DNA from: Cranoglanis bouderius
Lineage: Eukaryota > Chordata > Actinopteri > Siluriformes > Cranoglanididae
Length of the DNA stretch: 64,000 bases
Assembly: GCA_023630585.1 (NCBI GenBank)
Contig: CM042539.1
Coordinates: 28,215,255 to 28,279,254 of the forward strand
Direction of reading: 5' to 3'
This document shows, in pieces, positions 11,405-22,799 of this stretch. The first letter of the stretch is position 1, and every line of letters starts with the position of its first letter. Under the pieces are notes generated by a model, which saw nothing but the letters and a program-made list of their open reading frames with translations, searched no databases and was not told the DNA's origin. A program made the position numbers and the translations under genes.

Positions 11405-12104
11405 GGTATGTGTACTTCCATAAAGTTAAATAAACTTCACCATATCAATGATTACACAGATTTTTAAAATCCATTTCTGTGGAGTATCTGCTGTACCATG
11501 TGACCCCATGTCCTGGTGCCTCAAAATCACTGTTACACTCATCAACTATTCGAGAGAGCTTACAGAGGTGTTTTATAAGAATCTTTATTCTCTATTTTGA
11601 AATACGAAAACATTTTTGATATACAAGCAGCATTTTGTACTGGAGCAAAACAATAATTTAAACAAAAACTGACAAAACAAAAATCAACACTTTATCCTTT
11701 TGCTTTGGTCTTTAACTTTGCGATTTTCACTGACTGTTCTATGTTGTAGGTGTTCCCACTCAAAACAAAGATTGGGGTGTGAAATATCCAGAGCCGGTTT
11801 GTGCTGTGAGAGGATTCAATGTCTCCATTCCCTGTAGATATTATTATCCACAGCAAAATTATCAAGTGGTACAAATGCTTTGGTGCTCAATGAACTCAAA
11901 CACAGGAGGGTGTTTTTACCCCCCATATATTTATAACAGCTCATCAAACACCACATCAGACTTTGAACGTACACACTTATTTTGCAGGTGTTCTCACTCA
12001 GAGCAATGATTGGGGTGTGAAATATGACCCCGATAATCCGATCTGTGCTGTGAGAGGATTCAGTGTCTCCATTCCCTGTTATTATTATTATCCACAGCAA
12101 AATT

Positions 12105-13117
12105 CGTCAATCTTGAACACCTGATTCTAATTTTATGGATTTGAAGGTGTGATAAATGTACTTAATTTTTCCATGTGACTGATCTGCTTTTTGTTCATTT
12201 AAATTGTGAGAATTACTACAAAATGTCAATTTGTCATTTGATAGAGTGTGTCACCTTTATTAATAGGCTCTGTTTCAAAGATGATCAAATGTTTGCTTGT
12301 CCAAATATGTCAAAAAAATTTCCATGGAGTATACTTTTTTTTCACATGACTGTATATATAATTATTTTAGAATCTGTGATCTTTCCAAGTGTGTGGTGTA
12401 TTGGTGTATTTTTGGAACATTCAAAAAAGCTTCATGTGGAAAAAACCCTTAACGTTGCTTAACGTACAAAAATAAAATATCCATCAGGTGATAAACACTG
12501 CAGAGAGTTAAAGTACAAGAGAAACAATTGTCAAGTATCTTTTTTTTTTTTTAAATTTAAAAAATGGCATTCTGTCTTTAAGCCACTGAGATGCAGTTGG
12601 TGGTCTGGCGGATTTCCAAAGGAGCAACAGATTAAGCCTGGCTATTAGAGATGTAAGTGCCCGAGGTGGGCCCGCCACCACAGGGAGACAGAGAGCTGCC
12701 TCTTGGTAATTAGTGGTAACCAGCTCCACCCATGACTGGCCTATTCAAGGGCTGCTTACAGGTTGATCAAATGCTCAGTCTTGAGTTCACTCTGTGAGGC
12801 CAAGACTAAGCTGGTACTGTTATTATTAAAACTAGAGCTGTACTCGTGTCCTTTCTTCTGTGCTAGGTTGGCCTCATCTTGTCAATTTAGCCACTCTCTC
12901 AAGTCTTCAGGTTCTTTCTCTTGGGGGGAAAAACTCCTTTTGTTTCCTGGTTAGTTCTCTGTAGTGAGCAGTCAGAGGATTTTCTCTGATGGTCTTAAGT
13001 TTATAGCTTTAATTTTTACTTCAATTTTTAGTGATTTTTCAGGTCATTACTTTTCTCAATAATCAGTGTAGAGTGTGTTGGCTTGAGCTTATTTATTTCC
13101 TGTTTTTTAGTCACCAT
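12105..13117. other. Unassigned sequence between V pseudoexons
   Basis: No host exon was recognised. The part at 12110-12480 is AT-rich and the part at 12560-12990 has a more balanced composition, like retroelement flank, but I could not find paired ends for either. A T/A homopolymer run lies near 12540-12565. Confidence 0.4.
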
Positions 13118-13305
13118 ATTACACTTTGGTGCTTGATGAACTCACACATGCCCGAGTGTAAAAGCCAACTGTATGTTTATAACAGTTCATCAAACACCAA
13201 CACCAGTGTACACTTCAGTTCTTCTGGAGAGTACAGATTCATATTTATAACCAGTGTGGATGGTGCCAGATACACAGGTGATCCTGGAGTAACTTTTATT
13301 TTGAA
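13118..13305 (+). pseudogene. V-domain pseudoexon fragment of a Siglec-like receptor
   Basis: Reads LWCLMNSHMPECKSQLYVYN, then NSSSNTNTSVHF, SSGEYRFIFITS and YTGDPGV, the C to G strands of the cluster's V domain. The strand-E segment with DCSLLI is deleted and the 5' half (A-B strands with IPC) is absent. The F strand carries Ile where the Siglec Arg would be (YRFIF). No domain 2 exon follows before the orphan exon at 14094. This is a leftover of another copy. Confidence 0.8.
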
Positions 13306-14093
13306 AATAAATGTTGATCAGCATAATGTCCTTTCCAAACCTAGAGGAATAAATGTATAGTTCTGCAAAGGCAAGAGTCTCTTCTTTAACCTACAGTTGG
13401 ATCAAAAATTCTGAGTTAAATTTAGTTAAATCATTTCATCATTAAAGGTGCAGTTAGGGTAACAGGCTTTGACATTTGAATTATTCCCACCAATGTTTGT
13501 GAAGCTCCACCCCAGGATCTCCAGTGGCCTTTGGAGTGTCGATAAAATTACTGACAGGAAGCATTCCAGCCTGGAAATCAGTTTTCCAAACAGGGTTTCT
13601 CAGCCTCTTAATGTACTTGTGCTGAGGCCAAGCCTTAAACCTTTATATTTTACCATGTTTTACATTTCTTCCAGGTTATTTGTACAAGTAACAAACATCT
13701 ACTATAGCACCTTTAATCAAAAACTAATACAGGATTCAAAAATGCATTATTTAAAACTGATAAAAAAATAAATACAGCTGTTTGAGAGGAAAAAAAGAAA
13801 AGGAAATAAATCGATGTATTCAGTTCACACATTTATTGCTATATTTCATTTAGGTGTACACTCACACAGTTAATTCTTGAGCTCTTTTAATGACCATGAT
13901 ATTGACTCAGAATACTCCTTTGTATATAATGCATTATCATCTCTACTGCAGACATGGGGAACAACTCCATATTAATGCACAGGATGAGTCAGGTATCCAC
14001 ACACTTTGGCCATGTAGTGTATTTCTGAATCAAAATGTATTTTTAAAAATGTGTGTGTGAGCAAAAGACACTGAGTGTGTGAAGTTCTTACTG

Positions 14094-14136
14094 ATGAAGA
14101 TGCTGCAATTGGCTATGATTCTGCTCACGCTGTCCG
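14094..14136 (+). CDS. Orphan signal-peptide exon (copy C)
   Basis: Begins ATGAAGATGCTGCAATTGGC and ends CTGTCCG followed by the donor GTATGAAAC. It encodes MKMLQLAMILLTLSG, matching the first exons of C' (20738), D (32450) and E (46041). The upstream phrase gtgtgaagttcttactga is also shared with C'. No V exon follows before the complete C' first exon at 20738, because LINE and Tc1 sequence fills the gap. It could be an alternative first exon of C' or simply a relic. It has no inactivating change itself. Confidence 0.6.
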
Positions 14137-14253
14137 GTATGAAACATCATCTCACTCATTGATTTTGATTTCTAATGGTGATGTTTAAGTAAGTTTCAGT
14201 AATAAGAAACAAAAGAACTTTAGTAATTCTTCTTTTCCTTTCGGCTGTTCCCT

Positions 14254-15794
14254 TCAGGGGTCGCAACAGCGAATCATCTGCCTCCATCTAGCCCTAAACC
14301 CTGCATCCTCTTCTCTCAGACTGACTACCTTCATGTCCTCCTTCACTACATCCACAAACCTCCTCTTTGGTCTTCCTCTCGGCCTCCTGCCTGGCAGCTC
14401 TAACCTCAGAATCCTTTTACCGATATATTCACTCTCCCTCCTCTGAACATGTCCAAACCATCTCAACCTGGCCTCTCTAACATTGTCTCCAAAACATCTC
14501 ACATGTGCTGTCCCTCTGATGTACTCATTCCTGTCCTATCCATCCTCGTCACTCCCAAAGAGAACCTCAACATCTTCAGCTCTGCTACCTCTAACTCTTC
14601 CTCCTGTCTTTTCCTCAGTGCAACTGTCTCCAAACCATACAACATCGCTGGTCTCACTACTGTCCTGTACACCTTTCCTTTCATTCTTGCTGGTACTCTT
14701 TTATCACACAACAGACCTGACACTTTTCTCCACCCATTCCAACCTGCCTGCACACGCTTCTTCACCTCTTTTCCACACTCCCTGTTGCTCTGGACTGTTG
14801 ACCCTAAGTACTTAAAATCCTGCACCTTCTTTACCTCTTCTCCCTGTAACCTCACTGTTCCACTTGGATCCCTCTTATTCACACACATGTATTCTGTCTT
14901 GCTGCGACTAACCTTCATTCCTCTTCTCTCCAGAGCAAACCTCCACCTCTCTAGACTTTCCTCCACCTGCTCCTTGCTCTCACTACAGATCACAATGTCA
15001 TCTGCAAACATCATAGTCCATGGAGATTCCTGTCTGACCTCATCTGCCCGCCTATCTATCACCACCGCAAACAAGAAAGGGCTCAGAGCCGATCCTTGAT
15101 GCAGTCCCACCTTCACTGTGAACTCCTCTGTCACACCTACCGCACACCTTACCACTGTCCTACTGTGCCCATACATATCCTGCACCACTCTAACATACTT
15201 CTCTGCCACTCCAGACCTCCTCATACAATACCACAGCTCCTCTCTTGGCACCCTGTCATACACTTTCTCTAAATCTACAAAGACACAATGCAGCTCTTTC
15301 TGACCCTCTCTGTACTTCTCCATCAACATTCTCAAAGCAAATATTGCATCTGTAGTGCTCTTTCTTGGCATGAAACCATACTGCTGCTCACAAATGCTCA
15401 CTTTTCCCCTTAGCCTTGCTTCCACTACTCTTTCCCACAACTTCATTGTATGGCTCATCAGCTTAATACCTCTGTAGTTTCCACAACTCTGCACGTCTCC
15501 CTTGTTCTTAAAAATTGGCACCAAAACACTTCTCCTCCATTCCTCAGGCATTCTCTCACCCTCTAAGACCTCGTTGAACAACCTAGTTAAAAAATCTACT
15601 GCCATCTCTCCTAGACACTTCCATACCTCCACTGGTATGTCATCAAGACCAACCGCCTTTCCTCTCTTCATCCTCTTCAATGTTCTCCTAACTTCACCCT
15701 TGCTAATCCTTTCTACTTCCTGCTCAACAATATTTGCCTCTACTACTCTTCTCTCCCTGTCATTTTCCTCATTCATCAGTTCCTCAAAGTCCAT
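14254..15794 (-). pseudogene. RTE LINE reverse transcriptase region
   Basis: A 431-codon frame (15794-14499) followed, after one frameshift near 14500-14530, by 82 codons (14502-14254). Motifs: KRMKRGKAVGLDDIPVEVWK, NYRGIKLMSH, QYGFMPRKSTTDAIF, VFVDLEKVYDRVPRE (usually AYDR), VGLHQGSALSPFLF and the catalytic MMFADDIV. The C-terminal piece carries the conserved LRWFGHVQRR. A small deletion or frameshift near 15795 separates it from the endonuclease half. Both catalytic Asp of the FADD box are retained. Confidence 0.85.
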
Positions 15795-15961
15795 CTTTCC
15801 CTCACCCTCCTGTCACCTGTCAACACATTTCCATCTCTATCTTTAATCACTCTAACCTGCTGCACATCCTTACCATCTCTATCCCTCTGCCTCGCCAACC
15901 GATACAAATCCCTCTCACCTTCCTTACTATCTAACCTTGCATACATGTCCTCATAAGCTTT

Positions 15962-17344
15962 CTATTTGGCCTTTGCCACCTCTATCTTAACCTCACGCTG
16001 CATCTCCCTATATTCCTGTCTACTTTCCGCCATCCTCTCACTGTCCCACTTCTTCCTAGCTAACCTCTTCCTCTGGATACTCTCCTGAACTTCCTCATTC
16101 CACCACCAAGTCTCCTTGTCTTCTTTCCTCCTTCCAGATGGCACACCTAGCACCTTCCTACCTGTCTCCCTGATCACTTTGGCTGTAGTAGTCCAGTCAT
16201 CTGGAAGCACCTCCTGACCACCTAAAGCCTGTCTCAACTCCTCCCTGAAAACCAGACAGCACTCTTCCTTTCCCAACTTCCACCATTTTGTCTTCTGCTC
16301 TGCCTTTGCTCTCTTCATCTTCCTCACCACCAGAGTCATCTTACACACCACCATTCTATGCTGTCTAGCTACACTCTCTCCTACCACTACTTTGCAATCG
16401 CTAATCTCCATCAGATTACAGTGTCTACATAAGATATAGTCCACCTGTGTGCTCTGGCCACCACTCTTATATGTCACCCTGTGTTCCTGCCTCTTCTGAA
16501 AGTAGGTGTTCACCACAACCATCTCCATACTTTTAGCAAAGTCTACCAACTTCTGTCCTTCTGGGTTCCTTACCTGAAGACCAAACCTGCCCATCACTTC
16601 CTCATCCCCACTATTCCCTTCACCAACATGTCCATTAAAGTCTGCCCCTATCACCACTCTCTCACCTCTGGGAACACTCTGCATCACTTCCTCAAGCTCG
16701 CTCCAGAATCTGTCTTTCTCCTCTTGCTCACAACCTACTTGTGGAGCGTAAGCACTAACAACATTCAACATCACACCTTCAATTTCCAGCTTCAGACTCA
16801 TCAACCTCTCTGACACTCTCTTTACCTCCAGAACATTCTTCACAAACTCCTCCTTCAGGATCACTCCTAGTCCATTTCTCTTCCTGTCCACACCATGATA
16901 AAACAGTTTAAACCCTGCTCCAATGATTCTAGCCTTGCTCCCTTTCCACCTGGTCTCCTGGACACACAGAATGTCGACTTTCCTCCTCTGCATCATATCT
17001 ACCAGCTCTCTGCCTTTACCTGTCATTGTACCAACATTCAAAGTCCCTACTTTCAGTCCTAAACTCCTGCCTTTCCTCTTCTCTCTCTGCCTATGGACAT
17101 GCCTTCCTCCTCTAACACACCTTCCTTCTCTCCTTCTTCGACCAACAGTAGCCCAATTTCCACCAGTGCCCTGTAGGTCAACGGCACCGATGGCGGTCGT
17201 TGTTAACCTGGGCCCCGAACGATCTGGTATGGAAGTCATGTTAGTGATTCGCATATTGAATTTGGCAAAAGTTTTATGTCGGATGCCCTTCCTGACACAA
17301 CCCTCTCTATTTATCCAGGCTTGGGACCGGCACAAAAAGTACAC
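15962..17344 (-). pseudogene. RTE LINE endonuclease region
   Basis: A 460-codon minus-strand frame with apurinic/apyrimidinic endonuclease motifs: VGTLNVGTMTGKG at the N terminus, ILCVQETRWKG (catalytic Glu), VSAYAPQVG, VVIGADFNGHVG (Asp/Asn pair) and a C-terminal QVDYILCR with a later ARQHRMV (His). The frame meets an in-frame TAG at about 15963-15965, where the reading would otherwise continue into the RT linker. The true start codon is uncertain; the N-terminal 50 residues look like translated leader. Confidence 0.85.
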
Positions 17345-17429
17345 TGGCTTGTGACCTCCTGTGGCCAGATTAAAAGAACTTTAGTAATTCATTATCATAA
17401 TTAAAATTGCTCAGGTTCTGGGTTCTCAG

Positions 17430-17745
17430 TGCACTGTTATGACTGTCAAGATTCAATTAAAAGTTATTTGTATTGTGATTTTAACAATGGACAGTATCAC
17501 AGAGCAGCTTTACAAATATATAAATTCCAGATATACATTTGAAATGTATAAATTTATTCCTAATGAGCAAGCCACATGTGACGATTGCAAGAAAACTGAG
17601 ACAACATGAGGAAGAGACCTTGAGAGGAACCAGACTCAAAAGGAACCCATCCTCTTCTTGGTGACACTGGATAGTGTGATTATAGAAATCAGAAACAGAT
17701 AACACAAAGACAAAGAACACAAGAGTGCCCACTAGACTCCTGCTG
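17430..17745. repeat. Dispersed fish repeat, related to 33885-34120
   Basis: The run through attttaacaatggacagtatc, cagctttacaaatatataaa and tttattcctaatgagca occurs again, diverged, at 33885-34020. This type is common in catfish and other teleosts. It has no coding capacity. Confidence 0.65.
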
Positions 17746-17874
17746 TACATCTAACTTCTTACCTTTAATTAAATGAAAGAAAGAAAAGACTGAGACTGCG
17801 GGGGCTGTACTACATTTAAGATGTTTAAGTTGCTAAGTGCTGATAAAACCATTCATATCATCATGTATGGAATA

Positions 17875-19205
17875 CAGTATCTCACAAAAGTGAGTACACC
17901 CCTCACATTTTTGTAAATATTTTATTATATCTTTTCATGGGACAACAGTGACGAAATGACACTTTGCTACAATGTAAAATAGTGAGTGTACAGCTTGTAT
18001 AACAGTGTAAATTTGCTGTCCCCTCAAAATAACTCAACACACAGCCATTAATGTCTAAACTGCTGGCAACAAAAGTGAGTACACCAAATTGGGCCCAATT
18101 AGCCATTTTCTCTCCCCGGTGTCATGTGACTCGTTAATGTTACAAGGTCTCAGGTGTGAATGGGGAGCAGGTGTGTTAAGTTTGGTGTTATCGCTCTCAC
18201 ACTCTCTCATACTGGTTACTGGAAGTTCAACATGGCACCTCATGGCAAAGAACTCTCTGAGGATCTGAAAAAAAGAATTGTTGCTCTACGTAAAGATGGC
18301 CTAGGCTATAAGAAGATTGCCAACACCCTGAAACTGAGCTGCAGCACGGTGGCCAAGACCATACAGCGGTTTAACAGGACAGGTTCCACTCAGAACAGGC
18401 CTCGCCATGGTCGACCAAAGAAGTTGAGTGCACGTGCTCAGCATCATATCCAGAGGTTGGCTTTGCAGAATAGACGTATGAGTGCTGCCAGCATTGCTGC
18501 AGAGGTTGAAGGGGTGGGGGGTCAGCCTGTCAGTGCTCAGACCATACGTCGCATACTGCATCAAATTGGTCTGCATGGCTGTCGTCCCAGAAGGAAGCCT
18601 CTTCTAAAGATGATGCACAAGAAAGTTTGCTGAAGACAAGCAGACTAAGGACATGGATTACTGGAACCATGTCCTGTGGTCTGATGAGACCAAGATAAAC
18701 TTATTTGGTTCAGATGGTGTCAAGCGTGTGTGGCGGCAACCAGGTGAGGAGTACAAAGACAAGTGTGTCTTGCCTACAGTCAAGCATGGTGGTGGGAGTG
18801 TCATGGTCTGGGGCTACATGAGTGCTGCCGGCACTGGGGAGCTAATGCCAACATGTACTGGGACATACTGAAGCAGAGCATGATCCCCTCCCTTTGGAAC
18901 CTGGGCCGCAGGGCAGTATTCCAACATGATAATGACCCCAAACACACCTCCAAGACGACCACTGCCTTGGTAAAGAAGCTGAGGGTAAAGGTGATGGACT
19001 GGCCAAGCATAGCTCCAGACTTAAACCCTATTGAGCATCTGTGGGGCATCCTCAAACAGAAGGTGGAGGAGCGCAAGGTCTCTAACATCCACCAGCTCTG
19101 TGATGTCGTCATGGAGTAGTGGAAGAGGACTCCAGTGGCAAGAAATAGAAACATCACTGCTTCTGAGATGAAGCTTTTGAAAGAGTGCAGAGTGACACAT
19201 ACAGT
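17875..19205 (+). mobile_element. Tc1/mariner transposon, right end missing
   Basis: The left end starts after TA (17873-17874) with CAGTATCTCACAAAAGTGAG, and the same phrase recurs internally at about 18070-18085, the direct-repeat pattern of IR/DR-type Tc1 elements. I could not find the matching inverted right end, so the element is truncated near 19205. Confidence 0.8.
18232..19121 (+). pseudogene. Tc1 transposase, frameshifted
   Basis: Starts MAPHGKELSEDLKKRIVALR at 18232. The paired helix-turn-helix region is intact to about 18630 (GYKKIANTLKLSCSTVAKTI, then a GRPKKL linker). Frame changes occur at about 18630 and about 18840. The catalytic part shows NHVLWSDETK (first Asp), VFQHDNDPKHTS (second Asp) and LNPIEHLWG (Glu), so the DDE triad is present but not in one frame. 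It ends in an early TAG at 19119-19121 just before the usual C terminus. Confidence 0.85.
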
Positions 19206-19795
19206 ATTACATTTATTGTCATTTCAGTCATGGAGCATTTTTGTTGGTTTAGAAACAATTCTTAATTTCTATAACTTTCTATATAATTTCTAAATGATTC
19301 TATAATTTTCTAGAATTTACTCCAACTATTTCGAAGAGGTCCTGATTTAAGATCATTTACTGCTTTTTATGATCTTCTGCATCTAAATGAGAGTAGTAGT
19401 CTATCCTCCTTTCTCCTGTAAGCAGTGCTTGAAGTGAGCCGCTACTCACCAGGACGCAGTACACTCTGCTTTTACACTGAAGTGTTCATAAAGTAACTGG
19501 CCATAAGTACAAATCACATTTATACTGGATTCGATTAGTACTTGTGCTGTATAATTTTAATACAACTGATACACAAATGTAACCTACACAACCTGAAACA
19601 GAAACCAACACACACTTGTCTGTATACAGGACATATTTAGTAAATACTTCCAGTCTCGTTGTGTTTAAAATAAAATTGTGTTTCTTAAGTTTTAAAGCAC
19701 ATGATTTTTTCTTTATTTGGAAGGATGATGGTTAAAACACGTTAATGAATTCACATCCAGAGTAGCCTGATTAAGCAGATGCATTTCTTGTTGAA
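19206..19795. other. Intergenic, nothing recognised
   Basis: AT-rich sequence with no exon, transposon end or tandem repeat that I could identify. Confidence 0.4.
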
Positions 19796-19804
19796 AAGGA
19801 TAAA

Positions 19805-19980
19805 CCAACATGAAGATCAGTGAGATGTCTATGGGAGAAAAGCGAGCCATTTTGAAGCTGAGAGACGAGGGGAAATAACTCAGAGCCATTGCACAAGCAT
19901 TCGGCATAGCCAATACAACAAATTGCCATGTCCTGAAAAGAAAGAAACTGGTGTACTAACAACCAGACAGAGAGAAAGTG
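19805..19980 (+). pseudogene. Tc1-like transposase N-terminal fragment
   Basis: Reads MKISEMSMGEKRAILKLRDE, then a stop, then LRAIAQAFGIANTTNCHVLK, the first helix-turn-helix of a Tc1-family transposase. Nothing of the catalytic domain follows. It is a relic of a different Tc1 family from the one at 17875. Confidence 0.65.
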
Positions 19981-20668
19981 AGAGTTCACAAGAAAGACGC
20001 TGCACGCTTCCTGCACCAAGGCCTTGCGAGAGTTTGCCGAATGACACACAGACACACAGAGTTCAACTGGCAAGATTTCTCTTTATTCAAGGAAAAGGCA
20101 GAGTATATATTGTGCTTGACACAAAACAGAGACAATGGGTTATTTATTGATTGGCTAGGTGGAAGGTATATTTGCATAAAACAAGAAGCCTGTTGATGTA
20201 AGACAGGAACAACACAATATATGGTTTCTAGAAAGTAATAAAAGGACAGCAGATGTTGTTTGGGGAAGAATGTAAAAGCACACAAATGGTATTCGGGGAG
20301 ACAGGGGAATACACATCCGCACCTGAGTCAACAGAAAACCCATTGTAGTCTTTACATAAAATTTAAAATCTGTATGTGTTATTTCATGCTGTTATTATTC
20401 TAACATTATTAGGATTAGTATTCTGAAATAGTAGAACATTGGAAAAATGAAGAAAAATCTTCTTTAAGCAGGTGTATTCAATCTGAACATTAATATGGTG
20501 TAAATATATTACTGGTTAAAGTTTGGACACGTGTTTATGAATATGTGTGGGGACAAAATGTTGCATAATCTCTTCTTCCTGTTAAAATGGTTTGACGTGG
20601 TGTTGTAGCTATCTTGGGTGCTTCCTTTAATTCCAGGAACTACTAATAATTCTCACATCATGACCGAG

Positions 20669-20690
20669 TCAGTGAGCTCAGTATATATAC
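20669..20690 (+). promoter_or_regulatory. Core promoter of receptor C'
   Basis: The motif TCAGTGAGCTCAG (20669-20681) is followed directly by TATATATA (20682-20689), about 49 bp before the start codon at 20738. The same arrangement, nearly identical, precedes receptor D on the other strand, which supports function or very recent duplication. Confidence 0.6.
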
Positions 20691-20737
20691 ACACCCAACA
20701 CTGAGAGTGTGAAGTTCTTACTGAAGGAGAGATAAAG

Positions 20738-21046
20738 ATGCTGCACTTGGCTATGATTCTGCTCACGCTGTCAGGTATGAAACATTATCTCACTCTTAGA
20801 CACAATTATTGTTCAGAGTTTTAATTGTTAGCTGATTGATGTAGCAGTGTGTACGCTCAGTTATTGGATTATACACTCGCACAAACACATTATACTGTCT
20901 AATGTTAGAGAGCAATTGAGTTAGATCTGATGAAAGATTTCTAATGATGCTGATTTTAAGTAAGTTTCAGCTGTTGAGTCAATAACATGACCATTAATAA
21001 GAAATAAAACACAACATTAGGGCTCTAGTGCACTGTTAAGATCAAG

Positions 21047-21081
<35 letters not shown>

Positions 21082-22514
21082 CATCTACCATTTACCAGCT
21101 GCCCTTGTGTTAACATTTTATAAAAATATTTAATAAATATGCATTATCATTTTGTATTTGTCTGTACACTGTGTATTAAAAGGTAGATATATATACAAAA
21201 ATATCTGATAATGTTATGTATATACATAATACATATATGCATATGTTTGCTTGTTTATATACCTATATAAATGAATAAATGTAAACAGGTATGAATATAT
21301 ACACAAATAAGAAACTGAAAACACACAACATATAAAACAATACATCAGTATAACTTCATCAATCTCCATTAATCTCCATTTATTTCTCTATACAGGTGTT
21401 CTCACTCAGGACAGTGAATGGGCTGTGAAATATCCCGATAATCCGATCTGTGCTGTGAGAGGATTCAGTGTCTCCATTCCCTGTAGTTATTCTTATCCAA
21501 CATCAAATCCCAAGATTCAGGTGACACAAATGCTTTGGTGCTCAATGAACTCAAACACAGGATGGTGTCGTGACCCCCCGTATGTTTATAACAGCTCATC
21601 AAACACCAAGTCAGACTTTGAGTACGCTGGAGATGACAAATCAGACTGTAGTTTGTTAATCCACAATGTACAGTTCAGATATTCTGGAGAGTACAAATTC
21701 AAATTTATAACTAATGTGACCGGTGGCAGATGGACAGGTGATCCTGGAGTGACTCTACAAGTTGCAGGTAAACTTTAATAATTAAAATAAAAATCTAAAT
21801 TATTCATTATCTGCATAATTTACTTTCCTCACCTATAGGAATAAATTAAAGAATTTTCTGGACATCTTTCTGTACATGAGTGGTGACAGTAAATTTGAGT
21901 CCTGTTTTAAATTTATAATGAAATCTCATTCAGCTGATGTTTATTATTCAATAACTAGATGTTTATCTGTGTGAGAAATCCTGATTCACTGACGTGGAGT
22001 CTTTCCTGATCTCTGAAAAAGATTTAAAGGTGTCACTAATCAGGCTCAGTGGAAACGGAACCCTTAAACCAGGAGACTCGTTAAATCTGACGTGTGATGT
22101 GAACTGCACACACAGTTCCTCACAGTTTGTGTGGTCTAAGAACAACGAGCAGTTAAATACATCAGGACCCGTTCTTCACTTTCCTGCTCTAACCGTGAGG
22201 GATTCTGGGAATTACACCTGCACTTGGAAATCCAACGAGGCCTCAGGATCTGAAACGATCAGCCTTCATGTCGAGGGTGAGTCCATCTGCTCACAACATT
22301 CCTGAATGTTTAAAATAATTAATGCAGGAAAAAAGTGACTTGTTTTGACTTTAATATTTAAATGTTTCTGTTGAACAGATGAAATTCTTTCATGGCCGTT
22401 CTGGGTCATTGCTTTGGTGACAGCTGGACTGATTTTGGTAGTTGTGATTTACAGCAGGAGGTAAAACTCAGAATATTTTCATACATTACAATTTATACAG
22501 TCTTTAAAAAGTCA

Positions 22515-22575
<61 letters not shown>

Positions 22576-22691
22576 AACGTGTCTTTAATGAGTTTGTGTG
22601 TGATTGCAGGTGCGTCCACACTGGGCAGCTGAAGGAGGAGGATTCAGAAATCTACACCACAGTACAGTACAATACATTCACCATGAACTGA
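20738..22691 (+). CDS. Siglec/CD22-like receptor C', complete, short tail
   Basis: Five exons: 20738-20774, 21396-21767, 22022-22276, 22379-22460 and 22610-22691 (TGA), with matching phases and GT-AG borders, giving 275 aa. Order: signal peptide (MLHLAMILLTLSG), V-set domain (Cys31, 42, 61, 70, 97), second Ig domain (TCDVNC, DSGNYTC), one membrane helix (about residues 227-246, FWVIALVTAGLILVVVI) and a roughly 28-residue tail. The F-strand Siglec Arg is Lys115 (YKFKF); Trp21 and Trp125 are kept. Tail tyrosines are in SEIYTTV and VQYNTF. Glu at -2 of the first and Phe at +3 of the second make neither a canonical ITIM. A polyadenylation-type ATTAAA lies at about 22924. It is the left member of a convergent pair with D. 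Confidence 0.85.
22516..22573. repeat. (ATT)n microsatellite
   Basis: Trinucleotide tract in the last intron of C', close to the acceptor of exon 5. Confidence 0.95.
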
Positions 22692-22731
22692 TCACACTTT
22701 CACACCTCAGTTACTTCATTCCAGACTTCTG

Positions 22732-22734
<3 letters not shown>

Positions 22735-22790
<56 letters not shown>
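22735..22790. repeat. (GT)n microsatellite
   Basis: GT tract in the 3' UTR of C', about 45 bp after the stop codon. Confidence 0.95.
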
Positions 22791-22791
<1 letters not shown>

Positions 22792-22799
22792 GTAGTTTA

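Larger units (their letters stand above)
7026..12104 (+). pseudogene. Siglec-like receptor B, pseudogene with chimeric V exons
   Basis: The first exon starts at 7026, but two extra bases (cacac instead of cac) shift the frame and give a stop after five codons. A gypsy element (7069-11404) lies four bases into intron 1. A V exon begins after an AG at 11749 and reads well (from WGVKYPEPVCAV to the SDFE stretch) but breaks at about 11967. It then runs straight into the intron-acceptor sequence of a second V exon (exon start 11988), which stops matching at about 12104. No domain 2, membrane or tail exon follows. The copy looks like the product of unequal recombination inside exon 2 plus transposon damage. 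Confidence 0.8.
14230..17371 (-). mobile_element. RTE-type LINE, near full length, minus strand
   Basis: Flanked by the 19-bp duplication AAAAGAACTTTAGTAATTC (14211-14229 and 17372-17390). Read on the minus strand, the 5' end is at 17371 and the 3' end at 14230. It codes first for an apurinic endonuclease and then for a reverse transcriptase, the RTE order. Only a few breaks (one stop and about two frameshifts) separate the open frames, so it is a fairly recent insertion. It sits in the region downstream of orphan exon C. Confidence 0.9.

Noticed and set aside
14449..17354. Several + strand open frames of 100-216 codons over the LINE
   Set aside because: They are antisense to the endonuclease/RT frames, with no recognisable domain of their own and biased Ser/Leu/Pro composition.
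20738..22691. Calling SEIYTTV in C' a canonical ITIM
   Set aside because: The -2 position relative to Tyr is Glu, not Ile/Val/Leu/Ser, so it does not meet the ITIM consensus.
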